64,000 nucleotides of DNA from Candidatus Gastranaerophilales bacterium (GTDB lineage Bacteria > Cyanobacteriota > Vampirovibrionia > Gastranaerophilales > Gastranaerophilaceae). Position 1 is the stretch's first letter. Each line of letters begins with the position of its first letter. The translations under genes and the position numbers were made by a program. The stretch lies in the NCBI GenBank assembly GCA_017402995.1, contig JAFQOV010000025.1, forward strand, positions 1 to 64,000, in the 5' to 3' direction. Shown piece by piece: positions 33,943 to 43,600 of this stretch. Under the pieces are notes generated by a model. It worked only from the letters and a program-made list of their open reading frames with translations. It was not told the origin of the DNA and made no database searches.

Positions 33943-35379
33943 ATGAAAATCAATTCAATCTTGCCAACATATCAAAATAATGTCGCTTTCGGCGCAATGA
34001 AAAAAAGCCAATTTAATCCAATTGACTTGTCTTGCGTCAATTTATATAAAGCACCGATTGAAAAATTTAATTCAACGCAAGATTTTTACACTTGGGCAGA
34101 TGGAAGAACGCAAGAAATCTTATCTTCACAAAGATTAAAAACCCCTTGCGATACTGACGAAGTCTTTGCCCCAAAATTAAGAATAATCAACGATTGGACA
34201 AATGCTCTTTTGAAAGAAAACAAAGGAAAATATTCGCCCGCGCTTATTTATATGATTTTAGATTCAATGTTTAAAAACCTTGAATTTGACAAAGGCGAAC
34301 TTCCATTTGAATATGAACAAGACATTTTGGATATGACAATAGATGAAATGAAGGCTAATCTTGCAAAAAATCCAAGAGAAGTTTTCAACTTTTCAAAACT
34401 ATATTATAAAAACTTAAAAGCAAAATATATCAACGAAGAAAAACAAAAACAAGGCTACGATATAAGCTATGATAGACCTTTTTGGGTTACAATTCCAGCA
34501 AAACGCCACGACGCTGAACATTTTAGAGAAAACGTCAAAAAATTAAAAGCAATGAGCAGCCCAAATTGGTGTACAAGATTAGATTTTAAAGCAGAAGGCG
34601 CTCTAGAAGATAATGACTTTTTCATTTGTGTTAAAGGTGATGAAGCAAAAATCGGAATCAGAAGCATTGAAGATGGCGTTTTTGACGTACAAGGCAAATT
34701 AAACGACTTCTATTTCCCATTTAAATATGTTGCAATGGTTGATGAAAAAATCGAAGAAGAAGGCTTGAAAATTTCAACTCAAAGCAAATTTCCAAGATAC
34801 GAAAACATTGCAAAACGCACAAAAGATATTTGGGACGAAATTCCAGAAGCAATTATCAACCGCGATTACTATAAAATATTGGACTATCTTGGCTATGAAC
34901 CAGAGCTTTTAGAAAGCGGTTTGTATTCAATTAAAAATTTTTATGGCTGTCCTGCTTTTATGAAATATTTCAAAAAATTTGGATATAGCGAAGAAGATTT
35001 CTTGTCTCAAATTCAAATCATCAGAGGTGAAGCATATTTCAGAGGTAACGAAGCAAAAGACACCGGTAATATTGAATATATTGGCGGAAAAGCTAGTTTT
35101 TATGAAGGTGGTATTGAAAGATTAAATAAAATCAAAAAAATTGACGGAAGCTGTACAATATATGGCTCAAGCGTTTCTGATTTAGGCGAGCTTGAAGAAA
35201 TTAATGGCGGTTTAACTGTTTCAGACACTCCATTATATAACCTTGGAAAATTAAAAAGAATTAATGGTTTTGCGGCAATAGATAATGAATTATTGGAAGC
35301 AACAAAACAATTAGAATATGTTGAAAATCGCGACTTTTTAAATGAAAGATTACAAAAACTAAAAGACGCCCAAGAATAA
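33943..35379 (+). CDS. Hypothetical protein with C-terminal Leu/Gly beta repeats (478 aa)
   Basis: An N-terminal NNVAFGAMKK motif (about 13-22) matches the ISF/AFG family of this window. The middle is alpha/beta, with SPNWCTR near 206. From about residue 370 short repeats appear, such as GELEEINGGLTVSDTPLYNLGKLKRINGF; each is a short strand and turn with Leu at fixed spacing, like a leucine-rich or beta-helix repeat. No catalytic signature is recognised. It may be an effector or adhesin-like binding protein, but nothing fixes this. A strong terminator follows. Confidence 0.7.
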   Translation: MKINSILPTYQNNVAFGAMKKSQFNPIDLSCVNLYKAPIEKFNSTQDFYTWADGRTQEILSSQRLKTPCDTDEVFAPKLRIINDWTNALLKENKGKYSPALIYMILDSMFKNLEFDKGELPFEYEQDILDMTIDEMKANLAKNPREVFNFSKLYYKNLKAKYINEEKQKQGYDISYDRPFWVTIPAKRHDAEHFRENVKKLKAMSSPNWCTRLDFKAEGALEDNDFFICVKGDEAKIGIRSIEDGVFDVQGKLNDFYFPFKYVAMVDEKIEEEGLKISTQSKFPRYENIAKRTKDIWDEIPEAIINRDYYKILDYLGYEPELLESGLYSIKNFYGCPAFMKYFKKFGYSEEDFLSQIQIIRGEAYFRGNEAKDTGNIEYIGGKASFYEGGIERLNKIKKIDGSCTIYGSSVSDLGELEEINGGLTVSDTPLYNLGKLKRINGFAAIDNELLEATKQLEYVENRDFLNERLQKLKDAQE

Positions 35380-35398
35380 ATCCTTGAGCGTCTTTTTT
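35361..35398. terminator. Bidirectional terminator
   Basis: AAAAGACGC...CAAG pairs with CTTGAGCGTCTTTT and T runs follow. It includes the stop of the + gene and lies beyond the end of the convergent PBP-TolC gene. Confidence 0.8.
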
Positions 35399-35409
35399 TA
35401 AATAACTTT

Positions 35410-37851
35410 TTACAGTTTTTCTAGAGAGAAGTCTTGTTCAGCAGGTAATTTTGCTTTCAATTCTTCTACCCATTTTTTAGCTTGAGGTGAAGCTTTTGTC
35501 CAGTTAACACAAGTTAAACCTCTTTGTACCCATAACAACTCTTTAAAGAAATGGTTTTGAGAGTTGATTGCTGCAAGTTTTGCTGATACATATAAGTGTT
35601 GAGCGTCAACAACTTGAGCGATAGGCACTTTGCCAGCTGCATATTTAGCTTTAACAATTTTGTAGTTTTCAGCTTGAGCAAACATAGATTTGTAGTTCTT
35701 TTCAATTGTGAAATATTTTGCTAATGCACGGTTAACTACTTGTCTTACGTTTGTTTCGATTTTGAAGTTAACTTCTTCTAAATATGCTTTAAGTTCATCT
35801 AACTCTGCTTTGCAACGAGCGATTTCAGCGATTTTTGTACCACCTTCAAAAGGTTTCCATTGTGCGCCAATGAACATTCTTGCAGAGTTTTTATCAAATA
35901 CAGAGTCTACTGGATGTCTTTGTAATTGTGCCATGCCTGTAACACTACTTGTAGCTAGGCCATTTGTAATAGGATTATTTACATATGGTAAATATCTATC
36001 AAATTGGCTACCATATTCCAATGAAATTTTTGCACTTGGTAATACAAATTTTTGAGCATAGTTTGAAAGTTCTGCTTTTTTCATTGCGATAGCAGCTTTT
36101 AATTTAGCAGTTTCAGGTGCAACATCAATAGCATATTTAATCAATTCATCTGTAAATATTGCTAATTTTTGTGGTGTTCTAACGTGATCAATAACATGCA
36201 TATCAGATGTAAAGAACGCAGGGTCATCTGCTGTTAATGGTTTTAAATTAAACTGTGTTCTTTGGTTTTGATATAACATATTGTTAATTGCGATTTGTAA
36301 GTTGCTATATTCAGCTTTCATATTTACAAGTCTTTGTTCGCAATCTGATAATTCACCGGCCCAACGAAGAACTTCTTCTTTACCAGAGAAACCTTGTTGT
36401 GCTCTAACACGAGCGATTGCAAGATTTTCTCTTGTATCTTTAACAAATTCTTCTTGAATAGCAATTGCATTTCTTAAAGTTAAAACATCAACGTAAATGT
36501 TTGCAACTTCGTGACCCATTGTTTGTTGAGTCAATAATTCTTCTGCTTTTTGGAATTTTAATCTTTTGTTTTTAACAATGATATTTGTTACCAAATCAGG
36601 AGAATAAATTACTTGGTCCATACCAATAATGAATTGACCAGCTCTTTGCGGAACGTCTGTGTATGAACGAGCATAGTCTTCATTATATGTTTGATAACCA
36701 AGGTCAATTCTTAAAGTAGGAAGATATCTAAGAACTGCACTAGTAGCGCTTCTTCTAGCAGCTCTTACTAAGTATTTTTGTCTTTCGATATCTTTGTTTT
36801 TGTCATCTAAAGTATTCAAAATGTATGACAAGTCATATGTTGGAACTTCTTTAGAAGAAACAACTTCAGCTGAGTTTAACAATCTTAATGGAACAACATA
36901 TCCGATTGTTGCAGCTGTATCTGTATTAACGAAGATAACTTTATCTTCAACATAGCCAATTTTTTGGCTTTGAACTTTGTTACCTTTGATTACACCTTGA
37001 ATGCTGAAAGATGTAGCTTCTGCTAATTTTTTATCAGCATTAAGAGCAGATGTACCAATCAAAGCGCCAAGTTTAACATCTTCTTGACCAATTGAAGAGA
37101 AAGTTGGTAATTTTTTAGCGCTCAATTGAGCGTATAAATCTTTTCTTTGTTCAGCCGTTAAGTTGAATAATGGTGTAACGAAAGCTGAATCGATATCAGA
37201 AGCTAAACCTGTAATTTTTTCTTGATAATTGTTTGCATTAACAGGAACAAAAACTACATCAGCATTGATGTTTTTAGCTTTAAATCTTTCTGAAACAATT
37301 TTGTTCCAATCAGCTTTTGTTTTATAGAAGCCTTCATTAATGAAAACTGCAATTTTCTTTTGTTCTGGGAACAATCTGTTGAATAATGCAAAATCGCTAA
37401 ATGCTTGTTCAACAGGGTTGAAAATTGAATTTTCCATACCTTTTAGGCCATACTCATCCATTGTAACTGTGATTTTTTTCTTGTCTTTTTTGTGTTCTAA
37501 ATAAGAAGAAGACATGTAACCAAGAGAAATAACCATTCTTGCTGATGAATTCAATGCTTTTTCAGAAGCAGCTGCTGCACCTTCTTTAGTCCAGTTTCCG
37601 ACAAAAACTAATGAATCATCAAATTTTGCTACTAAATCACCTTGAAGTGATTTTTTAATTTCTGTTTTAAACGTTTCTAATACTTGTTTGTTTTTGTCAC
37701 TTGGGCCGTCAAAGACAAAAGCAAACTTCATTTCACTAGTAGTTTTCACACTGCTAGCTTTTTTTGCCTGTGTTGAAGTAGCAGCTAAAGCAGGAGCAAA
37801 GTTAAATAGCCCCATAGCCAATACTAACAACAAACTCGTAATCTTTTTCAT
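35410..37851 (-). CDS. Fusion of periplasmic binding protein and TolC-like channel (813 aa)
   Basis: A Sec signal (about 1-23) is followed by a substrate-binding domain of the ABC_sub_bind/TrpX kind (about 40-330: EMKFAFVFDGPSDKNK ... ARMVISLGYMSSSYL ... KKIAVFINEGFY ... DSAFVTPLFNLT). A TolC-family outer membrane efflux domain (about 345-795) has two long-helix repeats (TMGHEVANIYVDVLTLRNAI and its counterpart KIETNVRQVVNRALAKYF). Such a fusion is unusual; it could sense a ligand near the channel. The gene is the last of the minus-strand island and has its own ribosome binding site. Annotation of each half is firm; the combined function is inference. Confidence 0.85.
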   Translation of the reverse strand: MKKITSLLLVLAMGLFNFAPALAATSTQAKKASSVKTTSEMKFAFVFDGPSDKNKQVLETFKTEIKKSLQGDLVAKFDDSLVFVGNWTKEGAAAASEKALNSSARMVISLGYMSSSYLEHKKDKKKITVTMDEYGLKGMENSIFNPVEQAFSDFALFNRLFPEQKKIAVFINEGFYKTKADWNKIVSERFKAKNINADVVFVPVNANNYQEKITGLASDIDSAFVTPLFNLTAEQRKDLYAQLSAKKLPTFSSIGQEDVKLGALIGTSALNADKKLAEATSFSIQGVIKGNKVQSQKIGYVEDKVIFVNTDTAATIGYVVPLRLLNSAEVVSSKEVPTYDLSYILNTLDDKNKDIERQKYLVRAARRSATSAVLRYLPTLRIDLGYQTYNEDYARSYTDVPQRAGQFIIGMDQVIYSPDLVTNIIVKNKRLKFQKAEELLTQQTMGHEVANIYVDVLTLRNAIAIQEEFVKDTRENLAIARVRAQQGFSGKEEVLRWAGELSDCEQRLVNMKAEYSNLQIAINNMLYQNQRTQFNLKPLTADDPAFFTSDMHVIDHVRTPQKLAIFTDELIKYAIDVAPETAKLKAAIAMKKAELSNYAQKFVLPSAKISLEYGSQFDRYLPYVNNPITNGLATSSVTGMAQLQRHPVDSVFDKNSARMFIGAQWKPFEGGTKIAEIARCKAELDELKAYLEEVNFKIETNVRQVVNRALAKYFTIEKNYKSMFAQAENYKIVKAKYAAGKVPIAQVVDAQHLYVSAKLAAINSQNHFFKELLWVQRGLTCVNWTKASPQAKKWVEELKAKLPAEQDFSLEKL

Positions 37852-37911
37852 AAGTTTTTCCTATTTTTGTAATACTACGATTTTTTCCTCAAGTCATAAA
37901 AACATAAACTC

Positions 37912-37935
37912 AAAAAAAAGGCAACCCCTTTTTAC
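37912..37935 (-). terminator. Terminator after the deiminase-like gene
   Basis: AAAAAGG-GGTTG-CCTTTTT followed by more T on the minus strand. Confidence 0.7.
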
Positions 37936-37948
37936 AAATGTAATAGTT

Positions 37949-39157
37949 TTATTTGTTTTCAAAAATTGGTCTTTCCGCACAAAGACAATGTATTCCGCCA
38001 CTGAATTTTTTCAAATATGACATTAAAACGTTATTTCCATCTTTGTAATCTCCCCCTTTTACAAAGTAAAACCTGTCAATTTTAGGGTATTTTTCCCTTA
38101 AATCTGCCTCAAATAATCTTTGCAAAAATTCATATTTCTCATTTTCACATTCCGTTGAATTAGTGATATAAGAGAGTTGTCCGCTTGCGCGTTTGTTTAC
38201 AATTGCGTTCATAAAGTTTACTTTGCAAGCACCAAAACCACCGCCAATAAAAATTGGAACAAAACCTTTTTCTCTTAATTGTTTTGCTGTCTTATCGCAA
38301 GAAACATAGAGGTTTTTTAATCTTCTTTGTTCTTTTTTAAATTGTTTTGTAAATTTTTCTGCGTCATGCCCAAATTCTTCTTCTAATAGCATGAGATTTT
38401 CTTTATCTAATTCCATATCGTCAACCAAAACATATGGATATTCTAAAGGACGAATAGCTAAATCTATATGGTAATTTGGTTGGGAAATGACACAAAAGTC
38501 ATCTTCTTCTACGTCAAATTCTTCTAAAAACATTTTTGTAGCAATATTTTTCCAATAATCTTGCTCATCATAATATTCTCTTGAGCGAATTAATTGCGCG
38601 TCAAACCCAATAGATGTATAGACATGTCCAGACATTAAAAAATCTGTCAATTTATCATCATTTAATTTTTTAACTCCTCTATCCTTTAAAAATTGATATA
38701 CAGCACTTGTTTCAAGAGTATCTTCCCCAACTATTAAATAATTTTTGCCATCTGGCTTTTTACCTAAAAACATGTTCCCACCTTCAAGAATCAACTCACT
38801 TTCTTTTGTGGGCATGTTTTCTTCTTTTGCAAGTTTGATTGCTTCAAGGTTTTGAGAATCCCTAAAAAGCTTAGGGTATATTACAGTATCGACGCCATTT
38901 TTTTGAATAAAAAGTTTATTATCTTGCGACCAATAATTATAATCGCCCTTTTTGGTGTCATTTAAGTTAGAAACGTCTGTTTTTAAGCCATCTTCTGTAT
39001 GGACAAATACATCAAAATGTTCCATTTTTGAAATATCGGACAATTCGCGAAAAATCATTTGTTGCGTTTTTGTTTTGCCATTTTGCATGTAAAGTGCGCG
39101 CAAGGGTTGCGCGTCATATCCTTTAAAAGCAATATTTTTTACAGGGGATAATTTCAT
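37949..39157 (-). CDS. Guanidine-modifying enzyme (PAD/agmatine-deiminase-like) (402 aa)
   Basis: The three catalytic elements of the GME superfamily are present: Glu in ELILEGGNMF (about 125-131), His-x-Asp in NYHIDLAIRPL (about 229), and the nucleophile Cys391 in GGIHCLCAERP. Members hydrolyse arginine-like guanidinium groups: free agmatine, arginine, or protein arginine (citrullination). Which substrate is used cannot be decided here. The N-terminus has NIAFKGYDAQP, another ISF/AF-type motif, with no signal peptide. The start codon sits inside a perfect hairpin (39152-39176). Confidence 0.82.
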   Translation of the reverse strand: MKLSPVKNIAFKGYDAQPLRALYMQNGKTKTQQMIFRELSDISKMEHFDVFVHTEDGLKTDVSNLNDTKKGDYNYWSQDNKLFIQKNGVDTVIYPKLFRDSQNLEAIKLAKEENMPTKESELILEGGNMFLGKKPDGKNYLIVGEDTLETSAVYQFLKDRGVKKLNDDKLTDFLMSGHVYTSIGFDAQLIRSREYYDEQDYWKNIATKMFLEEFDVEEDDFCVISQPNYHIDLAIRPLEYPYVLVDDMELDKENLMLLEEEFGHDAEKFTKQFKKEQRRLKNLYVSCDKTAKQLREKGFVPIFIGGGFGACKVNFMNAIVNKRASGQLSYITNSTECENEKYEFLQRLFEADLREKYPKIDRFYFVKGGDYKDGNNVLMSYLKKFSGGIHCLCAERPIFENK

Positions 39158-39176
39158 ACTTTTTAAAAGTATGAAA
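39152..39176 (-). promoter_or_regulatory. Perfect hairpin covering the start codon of the deiminase-like gene
   Basis: TTTCATACTTTT-T-AAAAGTATGAAA is a perfect 12-bp inverted repeat; the ATG of the minus-strand gene lies in its arm. In RNA it would hide the start region, and in DNA it could be an operator. Confidence 0.6.
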
Positions 39177-39193
39177 ATATATTTTTTTGCTTT

Positions 39194-40633
39194 TTATAAA
39201 TCCCCTGCCATAAACAAACCTTTTGGCAGAGTTGTTTTTGGCTTTTTATAATATTTATCTGTATTTTCGCTTAATCTTGTAATATCTTGCGGATTTATAA
39301 TAGTTTTTTTAGCATCTGTTTTTAAAATTGGAATATCATAATCATGTGCAAAACGCGCAATCCTTTGTGATATTTCCATATCTTTTGGCAAATAAATCGC
39401 TTCAATATCAGGACGCATTATGCCTTCAAACATTGAATAATCTTGCGGAATTTTTTTGATTAATCCATATAATTCTGGGTCAATTTTTTCAACATCTTCT
39501 AGATATTTTGCGCCATTATCAATTAATTTTTGCATTCTTTTTGAATATTCTTCATCAGATAAATTTAATTCGCCTTTGATAATGTTTGGGATATATTCGT
39601 TATCTATATTTCCTTGTTTTAAAAATTTATTCTCTATATTATATAGATTTCTTGTCGTGCCATAGCCAGAGCTTGCGTCTTGCGGAGCTTGGACAAGCAA
39701 ATCTTTGGCAGTTTTTGGAGAAACAATGACACCCATTCTATCACCACCCTTTAAATAACCAGCACCACCTTTAAAACCAGTGCATAATACAGCATCTGGA
39801 TCAGTTAAAAGCAATGCTTCTAATCTTGTTAGGTTATCTTGGGTCATGTTATGGACATAAAAAGCTTGATTTTCTGGCAAATCACCAACTTTAATTTTGT
39901 ATCCATGGATATTTATATCATTTGTTTGAATATTTTTTACACTATTTGTCAAAGGTGGCTTAATTACGTGTGCGCTACCTTCTTGTAAATTTAATGGAGA
40001 ATTTAAAATTTCTTTTTGTCCACGCGGAACGCTCTCCATCAAATCATCTAATAATTTAAAACGTTTTTTGTTAATTTCATCAATCGAAGCATTATCTAAA
40101 TCAATTTCTTTTAAAGATTTAAATAATGGAATATCCGCCAAACCCTCAACGTGAGCTTGCGCTGAACCACTAAAAGTTGAAATATATTGATTAATGAAGG
40201 CTTTTTTATCTTCCAAAGGTAAGTCTTTAAACGTTTCAACTGTTACTTTTTTATATTTTTCAATATTTGGAAATTCAAGCCTTGCTAAAACTTTTTCATC
40301 TATCTTTGTTGGCTCTTTTAAAATTTTTGCCATCATTTGCGGGCTATATTTTCTGCGCCTTACGACATCATTAAACCCATCAAGCATGTCCTGCGAGGTA
40401 TTTTCTTTAACAAAATGTTCAACGCCTTTTGGGCGATTATTAAAATTATTTATTATTTCATTAATTTTTTGCGAAAATTGAGTTGTAAATTTTTTCTTTT
40501 TTAAAACTTTTTTAGACGAAATAAACACATCTTTTGGCGCTTCTTTGCGCAAAAGATTGGTACTTTCCCCAATAGCTGCGCGCGCTAAAGACGTCGCCTC
40601 TTGGGATATATTTTTTAAAAAAGAAATCCTCAT
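39194..40633 (-). CDS. Standalone paralog of the giant protein's C-terminal domain (479 aa)
   Basis: Residues about 75-479 align almost without gaps to the last ~410 residues of the 2852-aa protein next to it. Shared strings include QAPQDASSGYGTTRNLYNIE, MFEGIMRPDIEAIY and the terminal MAGDL. The N-terminal ~75 residues are different and begin with MRISFLKNIS, an ISF-type motif. No known family or active site is recognised in the shared domain; conserved blocks are VHNM, LLTDPDAVLCTGFKGG and HDYDIPIL. It has its own start, but no clear ribosome binding site. A terminator separates it from the giant gene, so it is transcribed alone. Confidence 0.8.
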   Translation of the reverse strand: MRISFLKNISQEATSLARAAIGESTNLLRKEAPKDVFISSKKVLKKKKFTTQFSQKINEIINNFNNRPKGVEHFVKENTSQDMLDGFNDVVRRRKYSPQMMAKILKEPTKIDEKVLARLEFPNIEKYKKVTVETFKDLPLEDKKAFINQYISTFSGSAQAHVEGLADIPLFKSLKEIDLDNASIDEINKKRFKLLDDLMESVPRGQKEILNSPLNLQEGSAHVIKPPLTNSVKNIQTNDINIHGYKIKVGDLPENQAFYVHNMTQDNLTRLEALLLTDPDAVLCTGFKGGAGYLKGGDRMGVIVSPKTAKDLLVQAPQDASSGYGTTRNLYNIENKFLKQGNIDNEYIPNIIKGELNLSDEEYSKRMQKLIDNGAKYLEDVEKIDPELYGLIKKIPQDYSMFEGIMRPDIEAIYLPKDMEISQRIARFAHDYDIPILKTDAKKTIINPQDITRLSENTDKYYKKPKTTLPKGLFMAGDL

Positions 40634-40658
40634 GTATATATAAAGTGTTTTTTAAAAA

Positions 40659-40684
40659 GAAAATTGCCCTAATGGGCAATTTTC
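40659..40684 (-). terminator. Terminator of the giant gene
   Basis: GAAAATTGCCC-ATTA-GGGCAATTTTC followed by a T run on the minus strand. The stem begins in the stop codon of the giant gene. Confidence 0.85.
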
Positions 40685-43600
40685 TATAAATCTCCAGCCA
40701 TTTTGAAACCAAAACCAGTTTCAGTTTTTGGTTTTTGATAATATTTATCTTTATTATTCATTGCAGCTACAACATCATCTGTATTTGCTTGCACTGTTGT
40801 ATCACAACGTAAAATTGGGATATCGTAATCATGTGCAAAACGCGCAATCCTTTCTGATATTTCCATATCTTTTGGTGTATAAATCGCTTCAATATCAGGA
40901 CGCATTATGCCTTCAAACATTGAATAATCTTGCGGAATTTTTTTGATTAATCTATATAATTCTGGGTCAATTTTTTCAACATCTTCTAGATATTTTGCGC
41001 CATTATCAATTAAATTTTGCATTCTTTGAGCATATTGCGCGTCAGATAAACCTAATTCACCCTTAATAATATTTGGGACATATTCGTTATCAATATTACC
41101 CGGTTTTAAATATGAATTTTCTATATTATATAGATTTCTTGTTGTGCCATAGCCAGAGCTTGCGTCTTGTGGAGCTTGGACAAGCAAATCTTTTGTAGTT
41201 TTCGGAGAAACAATGACGCCCATTCTATCGCCACCTTTTAAATAACCAACACCGCCTTTAAAGCCAGTACACAATACAGCATCTGGATCAGTCAAAAGCA
41301 ATGCTTCTAATCTTGTTAAGTTATCTTGTGTCATATTATGGACATAAAAACTCATGTCTTGTGGCAATTCGCCAACTCGAACATCATAGCCATTAATTGT
41401 TAAATTCATTGTTTCAATGTTATCAACAGTGTTTGTCAATGGTGGTTTAACTGCTAGATGTGCTTCTGGACTTAATTCTAGTGCTGTATTTGGAATATTA
41501 TTTTTGCCTCTTGGAACACCTTCCATTAAGTCATCTAAAATTTCAAATCGTTTTGCATCAATCACATCAGCAGTTGTATTTGACAAATCAATATCTTTCA
41601 ATGATTTAAACAATGGAATATCTGGTAAACCATTAACACGTACATATGGCGAACCACCAAGAGTAGAAATATATTGATTAATAAATTCCATTTGATCTTC
41701 TAAAGGTAAATCACCAAAAGTGTCGAGTGTTACATTTTTATATTTTTCAATGTTTGGAAATTCAAGTCTTGTTAGAATTTCATCATTCATTTCAACTGGT
41801 CCGTCTAAAACCTTTGCAAGCGTTTCAGGGGTATAATTTCTTCTTCTTAAAACATCAGAAAATCTAGCAACATCTGAAGACGCGGTTTCTTTTGTAACAT
41901 AATCCATCATTACATCTGTTGGAGTTTTCATTTTTGGAGTTGGAATATTTTTAGAAACAGCAGCAATGGTATTTGGGAAATATTTTGTTAACAGCATTGC
42001 TCTTGCGCTAATGACATCAGCATTTCCATAGCCTTTTAAAAGCATGTTTGTTTCCGCAATTAATTCTCCTAAACCGCCGTCATTTCTGGGGAAATTACCA
42101 ATCATGCCATCTCCAGCATTACTTGTTGGAGAAAAATATTGAACAATACTTTCTGTTTCAGGAGTATTACTTGCTTTAAAAGCAGCCCACTCTTTATTAT
42201 ATATATCTATAATTTCTGGATTTTCTCTTAATATAGTTGAATAATCAACAGCATGTCCAATTTCATGTGAGAATGTTGGAATATCGCCACCGCCGATAAA
42301 AATTTGATATCCAGAATCACCCGTCATTGGTGAAATATTTGAATTTAAAAAGCTTCCACCGGTCATCAATTTTTTAACATCAGTATTTTTTAGCTGTAAA
42401 ACAGTATCTGCAGGAGTATTTTTAACTAATTTATATATAGACTCTGCTTGTATAACAGCATAGTCCTTCGCGTTAAAGATTTCTATGTTTCCAAGTTCAT
42501 CTTTAATAGTAATACTCAAATCGCTATCGTTGAAACTCATTGTATATTTTTTGCCATCTACAGTTGTTGTAGTTGTGCCATCAGGATTTTTCATATAGCT
42601 TCTTTTTGTATCCAAAACAACGTTGCCATCAGAATCTGTAATTTTATAGCTATAATCACTTGCAATGATATTACCATCATTGTCTAGTTTTTGAGTGTAA
42701 TTTCTTGAAGTTTTTGTTCCGTTTGAATCAAAAGAATCGACATATGTTACAGAACCATCTACATTTTTTGTGACAAATGATGTTTTATTTCCGCCTTCAA
42801 TAGTGCCGTCTTCAATAGCTTTTAAGACGTCATAGTTTTCGTCATAGTCACTTAATGTATAACGCGTTGTTTCATATGCGCCATCTAAGTCTTTTGAAAG
42901 TTTAGTGTGAACAACTTCAATTGGTTCACCAAATTCATTGTTAATTACTTCTATTTGGCTTTCCATATCATACATTTTTGCATCTGTATCATATCTATAA
43001 CGTGTTGTAGTAGATTTATCGCCATCACTTAACCAAGACAATGATGAACCATCTGTATATTTTTCCGCTCTAGATATTCTTGGAACGCCATCATTTCCAA
43101 AGCGAATTTCAAGATCTACTTTTGTTCCTTCCGGAGTAACAAAACTTTTCTTGGCTACATTTTCAACACCGCCGCCTAATTGTAATTTATCAGTTTCGAA
43201 AGTGTATCCGCCAGTATCTTTATTTCCATTGCCAATTATATCCATTGCTTTTTGGAATTTTTGCATACCAGCTTCATCCATATTTGACAATTGTTCAAAA
43301 ATATCATCTTTTCCATAGATAAAATATTTTTGATAATCATCAATATAACTCATGACTTTTGCATCAGAAGCAATTTTAAAGTTTTTTGCAAAAGTTTCAC
43401 TATCAAGCTGAACAAATTTGTTTATATCTTCTAGAGAGATTTTTCCAGAAGTAAACATGTCTGCCATTGTATCATTAGACATTATTTTTGTGAAATTTTC
43501 TAATTGTGTTTCACTTAGAGTAGATATTGTACTATGTAATGAGCTTATCTCAACATTGCCATTTAAGATGAATTTTGTCGCAGTGTCATTATCAAAAATT

